DNA of 64,000 nt from CAJCIT01 sp963771305 (GTDB lineage: Bacteria; Acidobacteriota; Terriglobia; Bryobacterales; Bryobacteraceae). The notes under the pieces were generated by a model. The model was given only the letters and a program-made list of their open reading frames with translations. It did no database searches and had not been told where the DNA came from. Positions 59,560-64,000 of the stretch are shown in pieces. The translations under genes and the position numbers were made by a program. Position 1 is the stretch's first letter. Every line of letters starts with the position of its first letter. Where the stretch lies: contig CAVYTS010000002.1 of assembly GCA_963771305.1 (NCBI GenBank), positions 1 through 64,000 on the forward strand. Direction: 5' to 3'.

Positions 59560-59748
59560 CATGGGACTTTAGTCCAACAAATTGGGGCAAGTGCTAATCG
59601 TCCTCCCAAGAAAGGGCTCGCCAAGATTCCCAATCTGTTCAATTCACACCGTTTAATCTCATCGATATTTTGGCCCTCAACCTGCCTCTTTAGTCTCTTA
59701 GAGCGCAGGAGAGGGATCCGAATGGGACGAAAACGGCGGAGCTTACCC
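59560..59748 (+). promoter_or_regulatory. conserved EPS leader element, copy B
   Basis: This is the second copy of the segment found at 13569-13759. It holds the near-palindrome GGACTTTAGTCC (59564-59575), CTAATCGTCC, GTTTAATC, ATCGATA, the GG-N10-GC box and the closing GGCGGAGCTTACCC. It precedes a small open frame and the UpxY-type antiterminator. Conservation at two EPS starts 46 kb apart, without coding constraint across most of it, argues for regulation. Confidence 0.7.
59671..59686 (+). promoter_or_regulatory. candidate sigma-54 promoter in EPS leader B
   Basis: TGGCCCTCAACCTGCC keeps GG and GC ten bases apart and aligns with the candidate in leader A. The palindrome lies about 100 bases upstream, a usual distance for an enhancer-binding activator. 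The -24 box has CCC where the consensus has CAC. Confidence 0.45.
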
Positions 59749-59835
59749 AAATACGGGCCGGCGAGGGAAGGCGATGAGATTTCAAATACGCCCTACGCGT
59801 TTCGGCTCGCTGCAGCTGAAGATCCTTGGGAGTAA
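59722..59835 (+). CDS. small open frame in the EPS leader, possible leader peptide
   Basis: A 37-codon frame beginning MGRKRRSLPKYGPAREGDE, seven bases after AGGAGAGGG, and ending six bases before the UpxY start in the same frame. The first leader copy has an ATG at the aligned position and reads MGPKWRSLP before diverging. It may be translated as a short basic peptide that couples translation to the antiterminator gene, or be fortuitous. No homologue is recognised. Confidence 0.4.
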   Translation: MGRKRRSLPKYGPAREGDEISNTPYAFRLAAAEDPWE

Positions 59836-59841
59836 CGGACA

Positions 59842-60423
59842 ATGGAAGAGCTTTGCGATTTCAACCACCAGCCTTGGTTTGCCGTTCGAGTGAAATCTCG
59901 ATCAGAAAAAAGCGTTGCAGCGATAGCTCAGTACAATGGCATCCAGCAATTCCTGCCGCTCTACCGGAGCCGCCGCCGCTGGTCGGACCGCATGAAAACA
60001 CTGGATCTCCCGCTCTTTCCGGGCTATGTATTTTGTCGGATAGATCCGTCGTGTCGGCTTCAGCTGTTGACTATTCCCGGCGTTCATCATATTGTCGGCG
60101 CTGGAAAAACACCCCTTCCGGTCAACGAGGCGGAGATAGCCGCATTACAAGTGGCGGCGCGATCAGGACTTCCGGCGGAACCCTGGCCGTTCTTGAGAGC
60201 TGGGCAGCGAGTGCTGCTTGAGGGCGGACCTTTGGCCGGACTCGAAGGCCTCCTCATCGAGATTCGTAAGAACTATCGACTTCTGCTGTCGGTGACTCTC
60301 CTGAATCGTGCCGTTGCAGTTGAGATCGATCGCGACTGGGTCACGCCGGTTCGCGAACCCGCCCGCGGAATGGTCCCAACGGCTTTCACATCATCACGCG
60401 CCTTGAGAACGCCTCAGCTGTGA
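59842..60423 (+). CDS. UpxY/RfaH-type transcription antiterminator (NusG family)
   Basis: A 193-residue NusG-like protein. The NGN domain reads PWFAVRVKSRSEKSVAAIAQ, IQQFLPLYRSRRRWSDRMKT and LFPGYVFCRIDP, the standard RfaH/UpxY motifs. The C-terminal KOW-type segment is LRAGQRVLLEGGPLAGLEGL. Family knowledge: UpxY and RfaH proteins load on RNA polymerase at polysaccharide operons and prevent early termination. It is the first full gene after leader B and precedes the diacetamido-sugar and Wzz genes, so it probably acts on its own operon. GGGAG precedes the start by ten bases. Confidence 0.88.
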   Translation: MEELCDFNHQPWFAVRVKSRSEKSVAAIAQYNGIQQFLPLYRSRRRWSDRMKTLDLPLFPGYVFCRIDPSCRLQLLTIPGVHHIVGAGKTPLPVNEAEIAALQVAARSGLPAEPWPFLRAGQRVLLEGGPLAGLEGLLIEIRKNYRLLLSVTLLNRAVAVEIDRDWVTPVREPARGMVPTAFTSSRALRTPQL

Positions 60424-60495
60424 GCCACGAGCGTTTCACGGCCCTCGTCGAAAGTCTCGGTTTCACGTCCAATCGGTAGTCTTGGTGCGAACTAT

Positions 60496-61497
60496 ATGAT
60501 TAACCTAGGTATTGTTGGCTACGGTTACTGGGGACCTCGCATTGTCAGAAACTTTCACAATGTCGAAGGTTGTGAAGTTTCGATGGTGTGCGATAGAAGC
60601 ATCGCCGCACTCCATCGTGTGGCACGCGACTTCCCGGGCTTGCGCACAACTTCTGATCCGTGCGAAGTCTTGACAAGTGCCCACATCGACGCCGTGGCCG
60701 TCGTAACGCCGGTTTACACTCATTTTGAGTTAGCAAGAACGGCGCTCCAGAATGGAAAGCATGTCTTCGTGGAAAAGCCGTTCACTTCGACAGCGTGTCA
60801 GGCTGAAGAACTGATCGAGCTAGCGGACAGAAAGAACCTCCAAATCATGGTGGATCACACGTTTCTGTTCACCGCCGCTGTCCGCAAGATAAAGCAGCTG
60901 ATAGATGAAGAAAAGCTTGGAAGGCTCTACTACTACGATTCGACCAGAGTAAATCTTGGCTTATTTCAACACGACGTAAATGTAATCTGGGATCTGGCTC
61001 CCCATGACCTCTCCATAATGGATCATCTCGTTCAGGAACAGCCTGAGTGCGTAGTGGCAACAGCGCAAGCCCATCTGAACGGTCATGAGGACATTGCGCA
61101 CATTACTGTCTATTTCAGCAACCGAATCATAGCCAATATCAACGTGAATTGGCTATCGCCGGTCAAGGTGCGCACAACCCTAATTGGTGGCGAAAAGCGG
61201 ATGCTCGTGTGGAATGACCTGGAAGCCGATGAAAAACTAAAAATTTATGACAAAGGTGTTGAGGTTACGAACGGGCAAACTATGTACGATTTACCTTTCA
61301 TCTATCGATCCGGCGACATGTGGGCGCCAAAGATAGAACAAACAGAGGCTCTTGCTGTTGAGACCGACTACTTCGTCGATTGTGTATCAAACAATGTGAG
61401 ACCTTTTAACGACGGTCATGCCGGCCTTCGCGTCGTCAAGATTCTCGAGGCTGCCGATAAGTCAATGAAGGGCCGCGGCAACCCGGTTGACTTATGA
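60496..61497 (+). CDS. Gfo/Idh oxidoreductase, WlbA-like
   Basis: A 333-residue intact enzyme. INLGIVGYGYWGPRIVRNFH is the NAD motif, VVTPVYTHFELARTALQNGK then HVFVEKPFTSTACQAEE holds the EKP motif, and DHTFLFTAAVRKIKQLI follows. HDVNVIWDLAPHDLSIMDHL has the conserved His/Asp pair near the active site. The gene overlaps the acetyltransferase by four bases. With the following two genes it matches the Wlb/Wbp pathway, where this enzyme oxidises UDP-GlcNAcA at C3. No UDP-GlcNAc 6-dehydrogenase is seen nearby, so the substrate assignment is inference. Confidence 0.8.
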   Translation: MINLGIVGYGYWGPRIVRNFHNVEGCEVSMVCDRSIAALHRVARDFPGLRTTSDPCEVLTSAHIDAVAVVTPVYTHFELARTALQNGKHVFVEKPFTSTACQAEELIELADRKNLQIMVDHTFLFTAAVRKIKQLIDEEKLGRLYYYDSTRVNLGLFQHDVNVIWDLAPHDLSIMDHLVQEQPECVVATAQAHLNGHEDIAHITVYFSNRIIANINVNWLSPVKVRTTLIGGEKRMLVWNDLEADEKLKIYDKGVEVTNGQTMYDLPFIYRSGDMWAPKIEQTEALAVETDYFVDCVSNNVRPFNDGHAGLRVVKILEAADKSMKGRGNPVDL

Positions 61498-61994
61498 GCA
61501 ATTATCTTTGCATATCTCCCGATGTAAAGCTCGGCGTCAATGTAAAACTGTCTAGCTTCATCAATCTGTATGGCTGCGAAATAGGAAATAATACGAAAAT
61601 CGGCGCGTTCGTGGAGATTCAGAAGAACGCAACAATCGGTGATAACTGCAAGATTTCCAGCCACTCATTCATTTGCGAAGGAGTCAGAATTGAGGACAAT
61701 GTCTTCATTGGCCATGGTGTCAAGTTCATCAACGACACCTATCCCCGCGCGACCAATCGGAGTGGCAGACTACAAACCGAAGACGATTGGAAAATCGAAA
61801 CCACACTTGTAAAGACTGGGGCGTCGATCGGTTCCGGCGCAACAGTCCTTTCCAACATCGTCATCGGCGAGAGGGCGATTGTAGGCGCAGGGAGCGTTGT
61901 GACGAAAGATGTTCCCGCAGACTGCATTGTGGCCGGCAATCCGGCTCGAATGCTGCGCGTCTTGAGTTCCGAGGAGGCCTCAGAAACGATATGA
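61494..61994 (+). CDS. hexapeptide-repeat N-acetyltransferase, WlbB/WbpD-like
   Basis: A 166-residue left-handed beta-helix acetyltransferase. Hexapeptide turns are visible throughout (LGVNVKLSSFINLYGCEIGN, IGAFVEIQKNATIGDNCKIS). GHGVKFINDTYPRATN contains the loop with catalytic-type residues, and GAGSVVTKDVPADCIVAGNP is the usual end. It would acetylate the 3-amino group of a UDP-3-amino sugar made by the neighbouring aminotransferase. Translationally coupled on both sides (ATGA overlaps). Confidence 0.85.
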   Translation: MSNYLCISPDVKLGVNVKLSSFINLYGCEIGNNTKIGAFVEIQKNATIGDNCKISSHSFICEGVRIEDNVFIGHGVKFINDTYPRATNRSGRLQTEDDWKIETTLVKTGASIGSGATVLSNIVIGERAIVGAGSVVTKDVPADCIVAGNPARMLRVLSSEEASETI

Positions 61995-63211
61995 GCGTCG
62001 TTAGTAATGTTCCTTTCCTAGACCTGATCGCTGCACATCAGAATCTGAAGGATGAATTGTGCAATGCATTCCAATCTGCGATTGAGACCGCATCGTTCAT
62101 TGGAGGGCCGCTGGTCGAGGAGTTCGAGCGCAAGTTTGCAGCGTACTGCAACACGGATTACTGCGTGGGCGTTGGTAGCGGCACGGATGCGCTACGGTTT
62201 GCGCTTATAGCCGCAGGGGTGCGTCCCGGTGACACTGTTGTGACGGTCCCGAACAGCTTCATTGCTACGGGTGAAGCGATCTCTCAGGCAGGCGCCATTC
62301 CAGACTTTGTCGATGTGGATGAGCAGACTTATAATCTGGATCCAGTGAAGCTCAAGGTCTATCTCGAAAGAGCGTGTTATTGGAATTCTGCTCTTGGAAG
62401 GCTCGTGGTTCGCAGGAGTGGCAGCCCGTTAACGGCAATCGTGCCGGTGCACTTGTACGGACAACCGGCAGACATGGATCCAATTGCCGACCTGGCCGAA
62501 CAGTACAATCTGATTCTTTTAGAGGACGCCTGCCAAGCGCACGGAGCTGGTTACTTCTCGGAAACAGACGGCTGCTGGAAGCGCGCCGGTTCGATGGGAA
62601 AAGCCGCGGCCTTTAGCTTTTATCCCGGGAAGAACCTGGGAGCTTGCGGCGAGGCTGGCGCGGTAACAACGAACGACGAAGAACTTGCCGGCAAAATCCG
62701 GATGCTTCGAGATCACGGCCAAGTCCGTAAGTACTATCACGAGCTTGAAGGCTATAATGGCCGCCTGGACGCGATACAAGCCAGCATACTTCTGATCAAA
62801 CTAAAATATCTGGACGAATGGACCGACCGTAGGAGAAAAGCGGCGGTACGCTACGCCGAGTTGCTCCACTCGCTACGACGCGAAGTCACCCTGCCGTACC
62901 AGCCATCCTGGGCTGAGGCTGTCTATCACCTCTTCGTCGTCCGCGTCCCAAACCGGGAACACTTCATGAGGCATCTTTCACTCGCAGGTATAGGCACCGG
63001 CATCCACTATCCGATCCCCCTGCATCTACAGCGAGCCTACAACCACCTGGGTTACTCGGATGGCGACTTCCCAGTGTCTGAGCGTCTCTCGAACGAGGTG
63101 CTTTCCTTGCCCATGGGCCCGGAGCTCACGATTGGGCAACAGCAGCGGGTTGCCGAAGAGGTCCGGAAAGCCGTTATGCTAGAGCCTCAGGTTTGCGTGG
63201 CGGCACAGTAG
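61991..63211 (+). CDS. DegT/DnrJ/EryC1 sugar aminotransferase
   Basis: A 406-residue PLP enzyme. NVPFLDLIAAHQNLKDELCN is the opening. GVGSGTDALRFALIAAGV binds the cofactor phosphate, IPDFVDVDEQTYNLDPVKL and AIVPVHLYGQPADMDPI follow, LLEDACQAHGA holds the Asp that contacts PLP, and AAFSFYPGKNLGACGEAGAV has the Schiff-base Lys. RMLRDHGQVRKYYHELEGYN is typical of 3-aminotransferases of the WbpE/WlbC group. A C-terminal insertion-free length fits. It would make UDP-3-amino-GlcNAcA from the 3-keto sugar. Confidence 0.88.
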   Translation: MSVVSNVPFLDLIAAHQNLKDELCNAFQSAIETASFIGGPLVEEFERKFAAYCNTDYCVGVGSGTDALRFALIAAGVRPGDTVVTVPNSFIATGEAISQAGAIPDFVDVDEQTYNLDPVKLKVYLERACYWNSALGRLVVRRSGSPLTAIVPVHLYGQPADMDPIADLAEQYNLILLEDACQAHGAGYFSETDGCWKRAGSMGKAAAFSFYPGKNLGACGEAGAVTTNDEELAGKIRMLRDHGQVRKYYHELEGYNGRLDAIQASILLIKLKYLDEWTDRRRKAAVRYAELLHSLRREVTLPYQPSWAEAVYHLFVVRVPNREHFMRHLSLAGIGTGIHYPIPLHLQRAYNHLGYSDGDFPVSERLSNEVLSLPMGPELTIGQQQRVAEEVRKAVMLEPQVCVAAQ

Positions 63212-63389
63212 ACTCCGCGTGGCTCGCAACGGATGTCAGCCTGCCGAAAGAAGGTCTTTGGCTGCGGCGGGGCCATCGCGGCAGGGGGTTCAGTGGCCTT
63301 GGCAAGATCCTTGTGAGTATTTGGTAATCGATTCGTTGAACAAGCGTTGTGACAAGTTCTAGTCACTCACCCTGAGGAAGAAAAAAGCG

Positions 63390-64000
63390 TTGCCAGAAAC
63401 GACCTCCTTGCCAGAGCCAGAATTCGACTTTCGGGAAATTCTCGACTCAATACTGCGTGTTCTCAGAACCCAAAGCATCTTAATTCTTGGGATGTCGGCA
63501 GTAACCGCGCTGCTGACGGCTGCCGTGCTGCCACTAATTCCTTTGAAATACAAATCAGAGGCAACTGTTCTAGTCGTGCAGCAAGAAGTTCCGGAGCGCT
63601 ACGTTACGCCGACTACATCGACCGCTATTGGCGAGGCTTTGCAGGCTATGACGCAGGAGGTGTTGTCCCGTACCCGCCTAATGGGAATCATCGACGAACT
63701 TCACCTCTACCCGAAGGAGCTTGCGAAGTCCGCGCCTGAAGAGATCATCGAAAAGATGCGGAAAAAGATCGACATTACGCCGATCACCTCTCCGGAGCGG
63801 AAGGACTTCACTGCCTTCAAGATAGCGTTCACGAGCGAGGACCCGGGCGTTGCTCAGAAAGTCACGAGCAGACTTACGTCGCTATTGATTGAGGAGAACT
63901 TGAGGACTCGCCAAGACCAGGCAGCCAACACGGCCAGCTTCTTGAGTTCGCAGCTCGACACAGTGAAAGATAGGCTCGCTGAACAAGAAGCGCGGTTGAA
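63390..64000 (+). CDS. Wzz-type polysaccharide chain-length/export protein, runs off the window
   Basis: An open frame from TTG 63390 (GAGGAAG ten bases upstream) to the window edge, at least 203 codons. DFREILDSILRVLRTQSILI leads into one membrane helix (LGMSAVTALLTAAVLPLIPL). KYKSEATVLVVQQEVPERYV is the PCP/Wzz opening, and FTAFKIAFTSEDPGVAQKVT plus LTSLLIEENLRTRQDQAANT, then TASFLSSQLDTVKDRLAEQE are the helical coiled-coil parts typical of GumC-type co-polymerases. The family sets chain length and couples synthesis to export. The C-terminal part, including any tyrosine-kinase domain, lies outside the window. Confidence 0.85.
   Translation, partial: MPETTSLPEPEFDFREILDSILRVLRTQSILILGMSAVTALLTAAVLPLIPLKYKSEATVLVVQQEVPERYVTPTTSTAIGEALQAMTQEVLSRTRLMGIIDELHLYPKELAKSAPEEIIEKMRKKIDITPITSPERKDFTAFKIAFTSEDPGVAQKVTSRLTSLLIEENLRTRQDQAANTASFLSSQLDTVKDRLAEQEARL

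Noticed and set aside
59233..59721. Extension of the leader B small frame upstream of 59722
   Set aside because: It would read through the conserved non-coding element and promoter candidate, and its composition is not protein-like.

Overview
The window reads as chromosomal DNA of a GC-rich Gram-negative bacterium, most likely an acidobacterium of the Solibacter/Bryobacter type. That placement is inferred from three things: secreted proteins built from Ig-like, FN3, dockerin and cohesin modules, a quinoprotein-like propeller, and exopolysaccharide (EPS) genes led by a NusG/UpxY antiterminator. No rRNA, tRNA or CRISPR array was recognised.

Layout. Positions 1-5.5 kb are mobile-element debris: a frameshifted IS1634-type transposase, a tandem pair of tyrosine recombinases, and a truncated IS66 element. 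From 5.6 to 8.0 kb there is a relic of an Ig-like repeat protein, an unknown gene and a CDP-glucose 4,6-dehydratase on the minus strand. From 9.7 to 12.9 kb lie a dockerin/FN3 protein and a cohesin-ended repeat protein. From 13.6 to 50.1 kb runs a very large plus-strand surface polysaccharide locus. It holds glycosyltransferases, two deacetylases, an AsnB-type amidotransferase, sugar oxidoreductases, an O-antigen polymerase/ligase-like protein, a Wzx-like flippase, a pyruvyltransferase, and sugar-nucleotide pathways. One minus-strand secreted beta-helix gene interrupts it at 29.0-30.3 kb. From 50.6 to 58.0 kb is a 2471-residue modular secreted protein. After an SDR gene, a second EPS operon starts at about 59.6 kb with UpxY, a Wlb-like diacetamido-sugar uronate module, and a Wzz-type protein that runs off the window.

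The genes suggest three activated sugars. GmhA, HddA, GmhB and HddC would make GDP-D-glycero-alpha-D-manno-heptose, with an adjacent GDP-mannose-dehydratase-like SDR able to give a 6-deoxyheptose. RfbF, RfbG, an RfbC-like epimerase, an SDR, a C-methyltransferase and a DUF4910 protein suggest a CDP-linked, probably branched deoxysugar. The Gfo/Idh, hexapeptide acetyltransferase and DegT trio suggests a UDP-diacetamido-uronate.

Two features stand out. A conserved non-coding segment of about 190 bp occurs at 13.57 kb and again at 59.56 kb, each time directly ahead of an EPS gene series; both copies carry a short palindrome and a GG-N10-GC sigma-54-type promoter candidate. Many genes, especially at 17.9-33.8 and 44-47.6 kb, are broken by single-base frameshifts although the encoded domains remain conserved. 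Consensus error or very recent decay are both possible, and the frameshifted loci are listed as whole genes with that warning.
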